Source: an uncultured Clostridia bacterium
Lineage (GTDB): Bacteria > Bacillota > Clostridia > Oscillospirales > Acutalibacteraceae
NCBI GenBank assembly: GCA_937898195.1
Contig: CALEJD010000076.1
Coordinates: forward strand, 1 to 37,555
DNA length: 37,555 nt
Reading direction: 5' to 3'
The notes under the pieces were generated by a model. The model was not told the origin of the DNA. It made no database searches and worked only from the letters and a program-made list of their open reading frames with translations. Of this stretch, positions 7,476-16,918 are shown piece by piece. Made by a program: the position numbers and the translations under genes. How positions within the stretch are numbered: the first letter of the stretch is position 1; the number at the start of each line of letters is the position of its first letter.

Positions 7476-8807
7476 TTAATCCCCCACCTTTTTTATATTA
7501 ATTATATTTTTTGATTCATTTGTAACTTTGCAACGGTCTGAAACGCCAAAAAATTCTGTCCAGACAATTCCTTTTTTATCTGACAAAATAAGCATTTCTG
7601 AGCGTTTGCTTAATGAAATCTTTTCGTCATTAAAAAGTCGTTTTAATGTTTTTGTGCATTTTCTGTTTCTTGGCACAAAATAATCACCATCACGACGATT
7701 ACGACAGCAAGTTTCACCGAATATTTTATCACAATCTATAAGATTGTCCATATCTTGTTTGTTAAGTTTTTGTAAATCTTTTTCTGTTTTTGTAATCTCA
7801 TATTCACCCACAGGTGTTATGAGTTTTTCTGTATCTTTTTGAAACGGGATTTCAAAAAGTTCTGTAACAGTTGGTTTTCCAAAATATAGTTTTTTTCTTT
7901 CAACTGTAACAGTAACGCCGTTTCCCACATCGGCACTTCCGCCATTTGAGATAATATTATTGACGGCAAATATATGCTCACGACTAATATTTTGTGCTTT
8001 TTTCTCTTTTAAAATCAACGAAATCACTTGGTATTTCAAGGCCTTGTGAGAATTTTCAAAAACTTTACAGTCAAAATAATCTCCACAGTTTGACTCTTCG
8101 AAAAGTTTATTTGCTTCATTCACAATAAAATCGTTTGACAAATTTAAATTTTCAACACATTTTGAAAATGCTTTATCAAAAGACGGGTTGATTGAAAAAA
8201 GTTGTGGCAACACATTATGCCTTAATTTGTTGCGGGTATAATCGTCACACAAATTTGTGCTATCAGTTATATATTGAAGATTATTTTGTGATGCATATTC
8301 TTCAATTTCTGCTCTTGTAATATCAAGCAAAGGTCGAATATATTTATCTCTTTTATATGGAATTCCGCAAAGTCCTGACAGAGATGCGCCACGAGTTAAA
8401 TTCAAAAGAAATGTTTCAATATTATCATTTAGATTATGAGCAGTTGCAACCACATCACAATTTACTTTTTTAAAACAATCATAGCGAATTCGTCTTGCAC
8501 ATTCTTCAAGGCTCTCCCCTGTTGTTTTCGCTATTTCGGGGATATTATCATAAAACGGAATAAACTCAATATTTAGTTTTTCACAGAAATCTTTTGAAAA
8601 CTCTAAATCGCGGTCTGCTTCTTCGCCACGGATACCGTGATGAAGATGGATTGCTTTGATTTCTTTTATACCTAATTTTTCACGATTATTTGCAAGGATA
8701 TGCAAAAGTGTTACAGAATCTGCACCACCTGAAAACCCGACGCCGACAATACTGTCGGTAGTAATCAGTTGATGCTCTGTTATTGTTTTAATAACCTTAT
8801 CTGTCAT
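7476..8807 (-). CDS. tilS: tRNA(Ile)-lysidine synthase TilS
   Basis: This 443-residue enzyme converts C34 of the tRNA-Ile CAU anticodon to lysidine with ATP and lysine. The PP-loop SGGADS is at 26-31, followed by the H-x-x-H-G-I-R-G block and a C-A-R-x-x-R-Y motif typical of N-type ATP pyrophosphatases. C-terminal substrate domains follow, ending in a basic region. The open frame extends to 8900, but ATG at 8807 is preferred. GAAAGGA precedes it, it lies at the usual distance from the PP-loop, and it overlaps the dnaB stop by 11 bases, giving coupled translation. Confidence 0.94.
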   Translation of the reverse strand: MTDKVIKTITEHQLITTDSIVGVGFSGGADSVTLLHILANNREKLGIKEIKAIHLHHGIRGEEADRDLEFSKDFCEKLNIEFIPFYDNIPEIAKTTGESLEECARRIRYDCFKKVNCDVVATAHNLNDNIETFLLNLTRGASLSGLCGIPYKRDKYIRPLLDITRAEIEEYASQNNLQYITDSTNLCDDYTRNKLRHNVLPQLFSINPSFDKAFSKCVENLNLSNDFIVNEANKLFEESNCGDYFDCKVFENSHKALKYQVISLILKEKKAQNISREHIFAVNNIISNGGSADVGNGVTVTVERKKLYFGKPTVTELFEIPFQKDTEKLITPVGEYEITKTEKDLQKLNKQDMDNLIDCDKIFGETCCRNRRDGDYFVPRNRKCTKTLKRLFNDEKISLSKRSEMLILSDKKGIVWTEFFGVSDRCKVTNESKNIINIKKVGD

Positions 8808-10170
8808 CTTTAATCCTTTCAAGTGTTGAGAACATTGTGAACTCAGGATTCCAAGCAACGTCAACAGTTTCAGTTGAGCCGTGTCTGTTCTTTGCAACAA
8901 TTACTTCTGCTCTGTTTACATCACTCTCATTTTCTTCACTCTTATCATTCTGATAATAGCTTTCACGGTGAAGCATCAAAACGATGTCAGCATCTTGCTC
9001 AATAGAACCTGATTCACGAAGGTCGGTAAGCTGAGGTCTGTGGTCAGATGTTTTTGCTGTGTTACGAGAAAGCTGTGAACAAGTTATAACAGGAATATTA
9101 AGGTCTTTTGCCATAAGCTTTAAATCACGAGTAATTTTTGAAATTTCTTGAACACGGTTATCCTTATAACGTGGGTCAGACATCAACTGAAGATAGTCGA
9201 TAACCACACATTCAACATCTTTCATTCTGCGAATTCTAGCTTTCATTTCGGGAACTGTAATATTAGCAGTATCATCGAAATACAATTCTGCATCAACAAG
9301 GTGGTCTAATGCCATTCCTATTTTTTCCCAATCCGAATCAGAAATTTCACCTGTTCTGAATTTATTACTAACAATTCTTGCTTCTGTTGAGATAATACGT
9401 TGAGCCAACTGCTCATTTGACATTTCCAACGAGAAGAACACTGTTTTTCTGCCTTTAACCGCCATATTTCTTGCCACATTTAACGCAAAGCTTGTCTTAC
9501 CCATACCAGGACGAGCACCAATAAGAATTAAGTCAGAACGGTGGAAACCACCTGAAAGAACTCTGTCAAGATATGAAAAGCCTGTTGGGATTCCCATATA
9601 TTGCTCTTTTTCTTTTTGGTCAGCTGATGCGAGTTTGCGAAGTCTTACTACAACATCTGACATAATAACATCACTGACTTTTGCAGGTCCTGATGTATTC
9701 TTGCCACGACGAATATCATAAATCTTCTGCTCTGCCATATCAAGCAAAGTGTCTGGAGATTCTGTTCCATCATTTGCTTCATCAAGGATTTCACGAGCTG
9801 TGAGAATCAATGTGCGTGAATAGAATTTATCTATAATAATTTTTATGTATGACTCAACATTTCTTGTTGATGGAACTGCTTCGGCTATTTTCATAAGATA
9901 TGTTTTACCGCCGATATCATCATAGACGCCCTGTTTTTTAAGTTCTTCAAGAACGACAAGAGGGTCGATTGTTCCGCCCATTGTATCAATATTAAGAATT
10001 GCATCATAAATAGCCTTATGCTGTGGAAGATAGAGATGTTCTCTTCTAAGCATATCTGAAACAGTTGGCAAGCACAAAGGGTCTTTGAGCAATGCGCCTA
10101 ATACCGCTTGTTCTGCTTCAAGACTGTAAGGCAAATTCATATTTTCAGTTGGCAAAAAATTGCTTTCCAT
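8797..10170 (-). CDS. dnaB: replicative DNA helicase DnaB
   Basis: A 457-residue hexameric helicase (DnaC in Bacillus naming) that unwinds the replication fork. The N-terminal helical domain (about 10-115) contains Y-S-L-E-A-E-Q-A-V-L-G. The RecA-like motor has Walker A GARPGMGKT (218-226), and Walker B and motif H3 follow around V-I-D-Y-L-Q-L-M and S-Q-L-S-R. GGAGTG lies seven bases before ATG 10170. It is 33 bases downstream of rplI, the conserved pairing in Firmicutes. Confidence 0.97.
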   Translation of the reverse strand: MESNFLPTENMNLPYSLEAEQAVLGALLKDPLCLPTVSDMLRREHLYLPQHKAIYDAILNIDTMGGTIDPLVVLEELKKQGVYDDIGGKTYLMKIAEAVPSTRNVESYIKIIIDKFYSRTLILTAREILDEANDGTESPDTLLDMAEQKIYDIRRGKNTSGPAKVSDVIMSDVVVRLRKLASADQKEKEQYMGIPTGFSYLDRVLSGGFHRSDLILIGARPGMGKTSFALNVARNMAVKGRKTVFFSLEMSNEQLAQRIISTEARIVSNKFRTGEISDSDWEKIGMALDHLVDAELYFDDTANITVPEMKARIRRMKDVECVVIDYLQLMSDPRYKDNRVQEISKITRDLKLMAKDLNIPVITCSQLSRNTAKTSDHRPQLTDLRESGSIEQDADIVLMLHRESYYQNDKSEENESDVNRAEVIVAKNRHGSTETVDVAWNPEFTMFSTLERIKDDR

Positions 10171-10203
10171 TTTCTTTCACTCCAATAAGACAATACAGTC
10201 AGA

Positions 10204-10644
10204 TTATTCTCCGACCATTACTGTCATTTCAGCTACAATATTTGTATAAAGTTTAACTTGGATTTTATATGAACCAAAGTTTTTAATATCATCCATTGTG
10301 ATTTTTCTCTTATCAACTTTAACTGCGAACTGTTTATCGATTTCTAAAGCCACTTCTTTTGCTGTTACTGAACCGAAAATTCTACCGTTATTACCAGCTT
10401 TTGCAGTTATTTTGATAATCTTGCCCTGCAACTTTGCTTTTGAATCATTAGCCGCTGCAATTTCCATATCAATTTTATGTTGATTTGACTGTTCACGGTT
10501 TCTAAGTTCTGTAAGGCTCTGTGCATTTGCTTCTACAGCAAGTCCTTTTGGGAAAAGAAAGTTTCTTGCATATCCATCTGATGCTTTCACCTTTTCTCCT
10601 TTTTTACCTAAGCCCTTAACATCTGCTTTTAAAATTACTTCCAT
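10204..10644 (-). CDS. rplI: 50S ribosomal protein L9
   Basis: 146 residues, normal length. The N-terminal signature L-G-K-K-G-E-K-V-K-A-S-D-G-Y-A-R-N-F-L begins at about residue 12, and a long connecting helix (about 45-75) leads to the C-terminal rRNA-binding domain with G-R-I-F-G-S-V-T. The ribosome binding site GAGGT overlaps the gdpP stop codon (TGAGGT), so the two genes are tightly linked. Confidence 0.97.
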   Translation of the reverse strand: MEVILKADVKGLGKKGEKVKASDGYARNFLFPKGLAVEANAQSLTELRNREQSNQHKIDMEIAAANDSKAKLQGKIIKITAKAGNNGRIFGSVTAKEVALEIDKQFAVKVDKRKITMDDIKNFGSYKIQVKLYTNIVAEMTVMVGE

Positions 10645-10654
10645 TTATATTACC

Positions 10655-12643
10655 TCATTTCTGTATCTCATTTACTTTATCTATTGCTTGTTTCAAACAA
10701 TTCAATGTGCTTTCAAATGTTTCATCATTCAACTGTGCCGCTGCCATTGTTTGATGTCCGCCACCGCCCAATTCTTCCATAACAAGTTGAACATTGAGTT
10801 CACCATAAGAACGAGCTGATATGTTCATAACATTGTCTGTTTTAAATACAACAAACGCTGCGTCAACATCATCAACATTCAAAAGTTCATCGGCAGCCTG
10901 ACTTGCCACAATTCTGATATCATCAGACTCAAAATCAACAACACCGATTGCACAATTATTATACATTGCCGCATTTTTTACAACTTCACTCTTTGCCTTC
11001 TGAGTTTTCATACTATTAGAGAAAAGTTGTTTAACTGCAACAGTATCTGCACCCAATGAACGAAGATATGCTGCCGCCTCAAAGGTGCGCACACCAGTTT
11101 TCATAACAAAATTCTTTGTATCAAGTGTTATACCTGACATTAATGCCTCTGCGCAGACCTGTGGTATTTTGACATCAACAGGGATATATTCAATAAGCTC
11201 TGTAACCATTTCTGATGCAGATGACGCATTGGGTTCGTGATAGAAAATCACGGCTTTATTTATATGGTCAACTGTTTTTCTGTGATGGTCAATAACGACA
11301 ACCTTATTTGCTAAATCAAAGAGTTCAGGATATTCCAAGAAGCTCTTTCTATGGGTATCAACAATAATCAATAAAGTTCCTTTTTTAAGATAATCACCAA
11401 CATTGTGTGGTTCGATTATCAGTTCACTCATACCTGCATTTTCAAGATGCTTTGCAAGTGGCATTGCGAGCGTTGTTTTTGATGACATTACAATTCTTGC
11501 ATCTTTATTTAGCGCATTACTAATCATTGCAACGCCTACCGCTGAGCCAAGAGAGTCAAGGTCAGCAAAACGGTGACCCATAATCAGCACATTTGAACTT
11601 GATTTGATTATTTCACCAATGGCAGATGCAACAATTCTTGTTCTGACTTTTGTGCGTTTTTGCACGCCCTTTGCCACACCACCAAAGAATTCAAAATCAT
11701 TCTTATTAAGTTTAATTGCAACCTGGTCGCCACCACGTCCCATTGCCATATCAAGTGCCTGACGAGCGGCATTTTCACATTCAAAGAAGTTTTCACCAGA
11801 CCCCGCACCAATTGAAAGAGTAATTCCCATAACCTTGTCGTTATATGTATATGAACGAACAAGTGAGAGAATTGAAAATTTGTCTTCTTTCATTGCTTCA
11901 AGACTCTTTGTTTCACACAGTGCAATTATTTTGCCGTGATTTACCTTTCTTGAAATACAATTATATTTTGCAAACCAGTTTTCAATAATTGTTTCAACGC
12001 CACCAAGAATTTCTGCTTGTTGGCTTTCTCTGAATTCACGAAGAGATTCTTCAATACCGTCTAAACTTATAAACAATACAACCGGTCTTGACTCATTATA
12101 AGATGTTCTATAATTTTTAAGTTCTGTATCTTCAACAAAATACAAAGCATATACAACTTCGTTTTTGTATTCTGTATTACCCGAAAATACGGTATATTTT
12201 TTATCGCCATATTCACATTCTATATACATATTCTCACGAATCACATCAAGGCCTTGTCCTGAAGTAAACTGACGGATATTAATCTTTTCAATTTTGTGGT
12301 CTGTAATAAACTGATTACGGAAAAGTGTGTTATACCAGACAATTTTTTCTGTGCTGTCAAAAAGCAATACAGGTAATGGGAAACTGCGAAGTTCACCATC
12401 ATCAACTGATATTTCTCGTTCTAATGCATTGACAACGCCACGAAGTCTTCTAAATTCAACACCTTTAAGCCAGAACGCTATAATCAAAAATATTGCTATA
12501 AGCAACAACTCTGCTATTGCGAGTTTATAGTTATAAAAGAACATAGCAACACACATAACAACACTGACAAACACTGCCGATGTTGCTATGGGGTTTGTAA
12601 CAATTATTTCTCTTAAATTGTTTTTGTTGCCTGTCTTTTTCAT
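10655..12643 (-). CDS. gdpP: cyclic-di-AMP phosphodiesterase GdpP
   Basis: A 662-residue membrane enzyme that hydrolyses c-di-AMP to pApA and so tunes potassium and cell-wall homeostasis. Two membrane helices (about 17-37 and 41-59) precede a PAS-like domain, a degenerate GGDEF domain (about 185-315), and the DHH/DHHA1 catalytic module. Metal-site motifs are F-A-D361-L-D363-S, V-D429-T-H and D452-H-H454. The DHHA1 motif GGGGHQ is near 631-636. It lies four bases after rnj and ten before rplI; gdpP-rplI-dnaB is the standard Firmicute order. Confidence 0.95.
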   Translation of the reverse strand: MKKTGNKNNLREIIVTNPIATSAVFVSVVMCVAMFFYNYKLAIAELLLIAIFLIIAFWLKGVEFRRLRGVVNALEREISVDDGELRSFPLPVLLFDSTEKIVWYNTLFRNQFITDHKIEKINIRQFTSGQGLDVIRENMYIECEYGDKKYTVFSGNTEYKNEVVYALYFVEDTELKNYRTSYNESRPVVLFISLDGIEESLREFRESQQAEILGGVETIIENWFAKYNCISRKVNHGKIIALCETKSLEAMKEDKFSILSLVRSYTYNDKVMGITLSIGAGSGENFFECENAARQALDMAMGRGGDQVAIKLNKNDFEFFGGVAKGVQKRTKVRTRIVASAIGEIIKSSSNVLIMGHRFADLDSLGSAVGVAMISNALNKDARIVMSSKTTLAMPLAKHLENAGMSELIIEPHNVGDYLKKGTLLIIVDTHRKSFLEYPELFDLANKVVVIDHHRKTVDHINKAVIFYHEPNASSASEMVTELIEYIPVDVKIPQVCAEALMSGITLDTKNFVMKTGVRTFEAAAYLRSLGADTVAVKQLFSNSMKTQKAKSEVVKNAAMYNNCAIGVVDFESDDIRIVASQAADELLNVDDVDAAFVVFKTDNVMNISARSYGELNVQLVMEELGGGGHQTMAAAQLNDETFESTLNCLKQAIDKVNEIQK

Positions 12644-12647
12644 AATT

Positions 12648-14495
12648 TTACACCGTTGTTATTAAAGGAAGCACCATTGGACTTCTCTTTGTTCTGTCAT
12701 AGAGAAGACGTGAAATGTCATCTCTCATTCTGTTTCGTATTGTACTCCATTCAATACGTCCATCATAAATGCACTCGTCAATTACTATTTGTGCCACTAA
12801 CTTTGCTTCTGCAATAAGTTGCTCTGAATCACGAACATAGACAAATCCACGAGATACAATTTCAGGACCTGAAACCAACATTCCCGTTTCTTTTTCTATT
12901 ACTGCGCTGATTATCATAAGACCATCTTCTGCAAGACGCTTACGCTCTTTGATAACTGCATTACCAACATCACCAACGCCGTAGCCATCAACAAAGATTT
13001 TACCCGCCGGAACATCCTCTACAACTGTCATTTTTCGTTTTGAAAGTTGCACCTGACGACCATTATCAGCAATAAAGATATTACCCGATGCAATACCAAT
13101 ACTCTCTGCTAATTGTGCGTGGCTTCTGAGATGCTTTTGCTCACCATGAACAGGAATAAAGAATTTAGGCTTTGCAAGACTCATTATGAGTTTCAATTCT
13201 TCTTGACACGCGTGGCCTGAAACATGAACATCATACATTTTTTCATAGACTACTTCTGCACCACGTTTTAAAAGCTCGTCAACAACTTTACCAACGGTTT
13301 TTTCATTGCCGGGAATTGGTGTTGCAGAGATAATAACATAGTCACCTGTACCAATTTCGACACGTCTATGCTCTGAAAAAGCCATTCTGTAAAGAGCTGA
13401 CATTGGTTCGCCCTGACTACCAGTTGTTATAATAACAAGTTTATCGTGAGGGTAACGTGATACCATATCAATGCTAACGAGAATTCCGTCTGGGACATTG
13501 AGATAGCCAAGTTTTGATGCTGTTTCAACAACATTTTCAAGGCTTCGTCCTGAAAGTGCTACTTTTCTGCCAACAGACTTTGCAGCATCAATAATCTGCT
13601 GAACTCTGTGAATATTTGATGCAAAAGTTGCAACAATAAGACGCTTGCCATCTGCTTTTTGGAAAAGTCGGTCAAATGACTCGCCCACTGTTCTTTCACT
13701 TGCAGTATATCCCGGTCTTTGTGCATTAGTTGAGTCTGAAAGAAGGCACAATACACCTTTTTCACCAAGTCTTGCAATACGGGCAAGGTCAATAACATCA
13801 CCATCAATTGGTGTTGTGTCAATCTTAAAATCGCCTGTCTGTAAAATAAGACCTGCAGGACTTGTAATTGCAAGAGCCAAAGCATCGGGAATTGAGTGAT
13901 TGACGTGAATTGCTTCAACTTCAAAACAACCAAGTTTCACTTTATCTTTTGGCTTGATTACATTGAGTTTTACTTTTTCAAGTATCTTATGCTCTTTTAA
14001 TTTATTTTCGATAAGACCGATTGTAAGTTTTGTACCATAAACTGGAATATTCACTCTTTGTAAAAGGTAAGCCAAACCACCGATATGGTCTTCGTGACCG
14101 TGAGTTATGAATATACCTTTTATTTTGCTTGCATTATCTTCAACGTAAGTGAAATCAGGAATAACAAGGTCAACACCCAACATATCTGGTTCAGGGAAAG
14201 CGAGACCACAGTCAACAAGAATCATATCACCCTGACACTCATAGAGAGTCATATTCTTGCCAACTTCGTTGAGTCCACCTAAAAATGCAATTCTAACATT
14301 TATTTCTTCACGCTTTTGTGTGTTTTTCTTCTTTTGTGTTGTTTGTTTCTTTGGTTTTGAATTTAATGAATTCTTACTCTTTTTATTCTGTGTTGTTTTT
14401 TTGTTAGCACTTTGTTTGCCACGATTAGAGTTTTTGCTCTTGGCATTGTTTTTCGTTTCATTTGTCTGTGCTTGTTTTTCTTTATTTTTTGCCAT
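12648..14495 (-). CDS. rnj: ribonuclease J
   Basis: A 615-residue metallo-beta-lactamase/beta-CASP ribonuclease (endonuclease and 5'-3' exonuclease) used in mRNA turnover and RNA maturation. The metal motif H132-G-H134-E-D136-H137 is intact, with S-D-S-T-N-A and S-G-H-A motifs later. Residues 1-63 are an unusual low-complexity extension rich in Lys, Asn, Gln and Thr, probably disordered and RNA-binding. GGAGG directly precedes ATG 14495. It heads the long housekeeping run, with its own promoter and a leader of roughly 115 bases. Confidence 0.95.
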   Translation of the reverse strand: MAKNKEKQAQTNETKNNAKSKNSNRGKQSANKKTTQNKKSKNSLNSKPKKQTTQKKKNTQKREEINVRIAFLGGLNEVGKNMTLYECQGDMILVDCGLAFPEPDMLGVDLVIPDFTYVEDNASKIKGIFITHGHEDHIGGLAYLLQRVNIPVYGTKLTIGLIENKLKEHKILEKVKLNVIKPKDKVKLGCFEVEAIHVNHSIPDALALAITSPAGLILQTGDFKIDTTPIDGDVIDLARIARLGEKGVLCLLSDSTNAQRPGYTASERTVGESFDRLFQKADGKRLIVATFASNIHRVQQIIDAAKSVGRKVALSGRSLENVVETASKLGYLNVPDGILVSIDMVSRYPHDKLVIITTGSQGEPMSALYRMAFSEHRRVEIGTGDYVIISATPIPGNEKTVGKVVDELLKRGAEVVYEKMYDVHVSGHACQEELKLIMSLAKPKFFIPVHGEQKHLRSHAQLAESIGIASGNIFIADNGRQVQLSKRKMTVVEDVPAGKIFVDGYGVGDVGNAVIKERKRLAEDGLMIISAVIEKETGMLVSGPEIVSRGFVYVRDSEQLIAEAKLVAQIVIDECIYDGRIEWSTIRNRMRDDISRLLYDRTKRSPMVLPLITTV

Positions 14496-14615
14496 ATTTT
14501 CCTCCTTTTATTATTTAGTTTTTCGGATTATGTAATTTGCAAAAGGCGTTGCAAAATTGTATTTATATTAAATATATTCGCAAAAGGACATAATAACTCA
14601 ATATATTGTCATTAT

Positions 14616-14644
14616 ATATTACTATTTTTTCAAATCATTGTCAA
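14616..14644 (-). promoter_or_regulatory. sigma-A promoter for rnj and the downstream housekeeping run
   Basis: TTGACA (14644-14639) and TAATAT (14621-14616) are separated by 17 bases on the minus strand. The resulting leader of about 115 bases is AT-rich; I see no strong structure in it. Confidence 0.65.
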
Positions 14645-14671
14645 GAAACTATAAACGCCTTATTTTTTGTG

Positions 14672-14700
14672 TTGTTAAAATATTAAAAGTATGCTAAAAT
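14672..14700 (+). promoter_or_regulatory. sigma-A promoter for rnhA
   Basis: TTGTTA (14672-14677), a 17-base spacer and TAAAAT (14695-14700). It is divergent from the rnj promoter, with 27 bases between the two -35 elements. Confidence 0.6.
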
Positions 14701-14739
14701 TATTTTGGTAATTATTTTTAAGTTTTATACGAGGTATAT

Positions 14740-15186
14740 ATGGAAAAATTGACTTTTGTTGAACTTTTTACTGACGGTGCTTGTAGTGGCAACCCTGGTC
14801 CCGGTGGTTGGGGTACAATTCTTCGTTGCAACGGCGTTGAAAAAGAACTTTCAGGTGGTGAACTTGAAACCACAAACAACAGAATGGAATTATTAGCTGT
14901 TATCAATGGCCTGGAAGCACTGAACAGAAAATGCAGAGTTAAAATTTATTCGGATTCTTCTTATGTTGTAAACGGAATTACACAAGGCTGGGCTGAAGGT
15001 TGGAAGAAGAACAACTGGCGCAAGGCAGACAAAAAGCCTGCATTAAACCCTGACCTTTGGGACAGACTTTTAACACTTCTTTCTCAGCACGAATATGAGT
15101 TTGAGTGGGTAAAAGGCCATGCAGGCCACCCCGAAAATGAGCGTTGCGACAAACTTGCTGTCGCTTTTTATCAAAACTTGAAATAA
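14740..15186 (+). CDS. rnhA: ribonuclease HI
   Basis: This 148-residue enzyme cuts the RNA strand of RNA-DNA hybrids. All carboxylate motifs are present: F-T-D-G-A-C-S-G-N-P-G-P-G (first Asp), T-N-N-R-M-E-L-L-A (Glu), Y-S-D-S-S-Y-V (second Asp) and N-E-R-C-D (last Asp), with V-K-G-H-A-G before it. Length and motif spacing match the bacterial type I enzyme. GAGG precedes ATG 14740. It is a single gene reading away from rnj. Confidence 0.97.
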   Translation: MEKLTFVELFTDGACSGNPGPGGWGTILRCNGVEKELSGGELETTNNRMELLAVINGLEALNRKCRVKIYSDSSYVVNGITQGWAEGWKKNNWRKADKKPALNPDLWDRLLTLLSQHEYEFEWVKGHAGHPENERCDKLAVAFYQNLK

Positions 15187-15211
15187 ATTTAATAATCAAT
15201 CATTTTTTCAG

Positions 15212-15240
15212 TTGATTATTGAGAAAAATTATGATATATT
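15212..15240 (+). promoter_or_regulatory. sigma-A promoter for the GPH symporter
   Basis: TTGATT (15212-15217), 17 bases, TATATT (15235-15240). The -35 overlaps an imperfect inverted repeat (AATAATCAA with TTGATTATT, 15190-15220) that could be a regulator site. Confidence 0.55.
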
Positions 15241-15293
15241 AAATTAGTATATTTCAAAATATATCTATTATTCAAAAAAGGCGTGATTGAAAA

Positions 15294-16865
15294 GTGGAAA
15301 ACACAACTACAACCACTGTTGCCGAAGAAGTTGAAACAGGCGCTGTTGAATCAAATGTTGAACAGGCTTCTGCTCTTGACAGACGCTATTTGCGTCCAAA
15401 AGAAATTGCAGGTTTTCTTTTAACATCTTTCGGTCAGAAAAACTTGAGCCAATATGTTAACGCATTCCGTCAGTTCTTTGCTATCAGCTTTCTTGGAATG
15501 TCAGGTAGTACATATGGTATCATTATGTTCATTGAAACAATCTATGACGCAGTTGACGACTCAATTTCAGGTTTGATTATTGACAGAACCCGTACTCGTT
15601 GGGGAAGACTTCGTCCTTGGCTTGTTATTCCCACACCATTCTGGGCAATTGCAATGATAATGCTCTTCACCACTCCATCTTTCCTTGTTCATGAGTGGCA
15701 GAAAGTTATCTGGACTATTGTTGCAATCTTTGTTTATAACCTTGGTATGTCATACTTCGGTGCTTGGAATATTATGCTTTATAATATTACTCCAAACAAT
15801 AACGAACGTGACAATCTTATTGCAACATCAAAGTTCGCTGACCTTTTTGGTGTGTTCCTTCCATCTATTGCATCATTCGCAGTTGGTATTCTTCCAAAGG
15901 CTACAAACAATGCAGTTGGTATGCAGGATATCTATACGGGTTTTGCAGTTATAATTACAGTAATTGCCGCATTTACTGCATTCTTTGGATTCTCTGCTAT
16001 GCGCGAAAGAGTTCCGCTTGCTTCTCGTGAACAGATGCAAGAAGTTGGCGTTGTTGAATCATTTAAAAACGTTTTCAAAAACAGACCAATGTTTATTCTT
16101 GTTCTTTCAGGTTTCTTTGCAGGCTTTAAATCAGTTGGTGTTGCAAGTGAAAGTTTCTATTGGATGCACAACTCAAAGAACGTTGCTCACGGTTCAATCG
16201 CAGGTCTTTTCACAGGTATTCCTAACTATATTATGGTACCACTTGCACCTAAACTCATTCGTAAATTTGGTGCTAAAAAAGTTGCTGTTGCATCTGGTAT
16301 CTTTGCAGGCTTTGCTTATGCAGGCACATTTCTTATTGGTATTTTGGGTAACGGTGGTAAAGGTTTCCTTGTTGACTGGGAAGGTCATAATGCAGTAATC
16401 AACCTTGCAGTTCTCACATTCTGTCTTACAGTTTGCGGTCTTCCTAACCAGCTTTTAAACGTTGCAGGCGCTGTTCTTCAGGGTGACGTTTATGACTACA
16501 GTGAATGGAAAACCGGAATGAGAAATGAAGCACTTGTTCAGACAGTTCAAAACTATTTCGGCAAGGCTGCTAACTCAATCACAAACCTTCTTTCAGGTGT
16601 TGTTATTTCATTGGTTGGTTATGTTGCAAGAAAAGACGAATTCGGCAACATTGTTCCTGAATCAAACTACAATACACTTCTTGGCTTCTGGGCTGTTTTC
16701 TGTTTGCTTCCTGCAATCGCTCGTTTCCTTTATGGTATAACTCTTTTATTCTTCAATGTTGATGGTAAATTCAAAGAGCAAATGCTCAAAGACCTTGAAG
16801 TTAGACGTCGCGAAAGACTTGAAAAAATGAATGAAGAAGCATCAGGCGAAGTTGCTGACGCTTAA
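15294..16865 (+). CDS. GPH-family (MelB-like) glycoside/sugar:cation symporter
   Basis: A 523-residue polytopic membrane protein with about 12 predicted membrane helices. An early acidic motif in the second helix (Y-D-A-V-D-D-S-I-S-G, then D-R-T-R-T-R-W-G-R-L-R-P-W) is the hallmark of the glycoside-pentoside-hexuronide:cation symporter family. It would import a mono- or oligosaccharide with Na+ or H+; the sugar cannot be read from sequence. The N-terminal 30 residues and the C-terminus are acidic and cytoplasmic. GTG at 15294 is the start, with AAAGG about a dozen bases upstream. It converges on the GH29 fucosidase gene across a shared terminator, so a fucosylated substrate is plausible but unproven. 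Confidence 0.88.
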   Translation: MENTTTTTVAEEVETGAVESNVEQASALDRRYLRPKEIAGFLLTSFGQKNLSQYVNAFRQFFAISFLGMSGSTYGIIMFIETIYDAVDDSISGLIIDRTRTRWGRLRPWLVIPTPFWAIAMIMLFTTPSFLVHEWQKVIWTIVAIFVYNLGMSYFGAWNIMLYNITPNNNERDNLIATSKFADLFGVFLPSIASFAVGILPKATNNAVGMQDIYTGFAVIITVIAAFTAFFGFSAMRERVPLASREQMQEVGVVESFKNVFKNRPMFILVLSGFFAGFKSVGVASESFYWMHNSKNVAHGSIAGLFTGIPNYIMVPLAPKLIRKFGAKKVAVASGIFAGFAYAGTFLIGILGNGGKGFLVDWEGHNAVINLAVLTFCLTVCGLPNQLLNVAGAVLQGDVYDYSEWKTGMRNEALVQTVQNYFGKAANSITNLLSGVVISLVGYVARKDEFGNIVPESNYNTLLGFWAVFCLLPAIARFLYGITLLFFNVDGKFKEQMLKDLEVRRRERLEKMNEEASGEVADA

Positions 16866-16887
16866 AAATCAATCACGAAAAATATTA

Positions 16888-16918
16888 AAGCCGACTCAAA
16901 TGAGTCGGCTTATTTTTT
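16888..16918 (+). terminator. strong intrinsic terminator, probably bidirectional
   Basis: A perfect 10-bp stem (AAGCCGACTC, loop AAAT, GAGTCGGCTT) is followed by A and TTTTTT. The T-run overlaps the stop codon of the GH29 gene on the other strand. On the minus strand the hairpin is followed by AATATTTTT. Confidence 0.93.

Noticed and set aside
14522..14670. Regulatory RNA between rnj and rnhA (AAGGCGTT ... AACGCCTT long-range repeat)
   Set aside because: The arms are more than 100 bases apart with AT-rich sequence between, and the two promoters already account for the space.
15964..16398. 144-residue open frame inside the GPH symporter gene
   Set aside because: A +1-frame shadow of a well-formed membrane transporter, rich in Leu and Gln, without a translation start signal.
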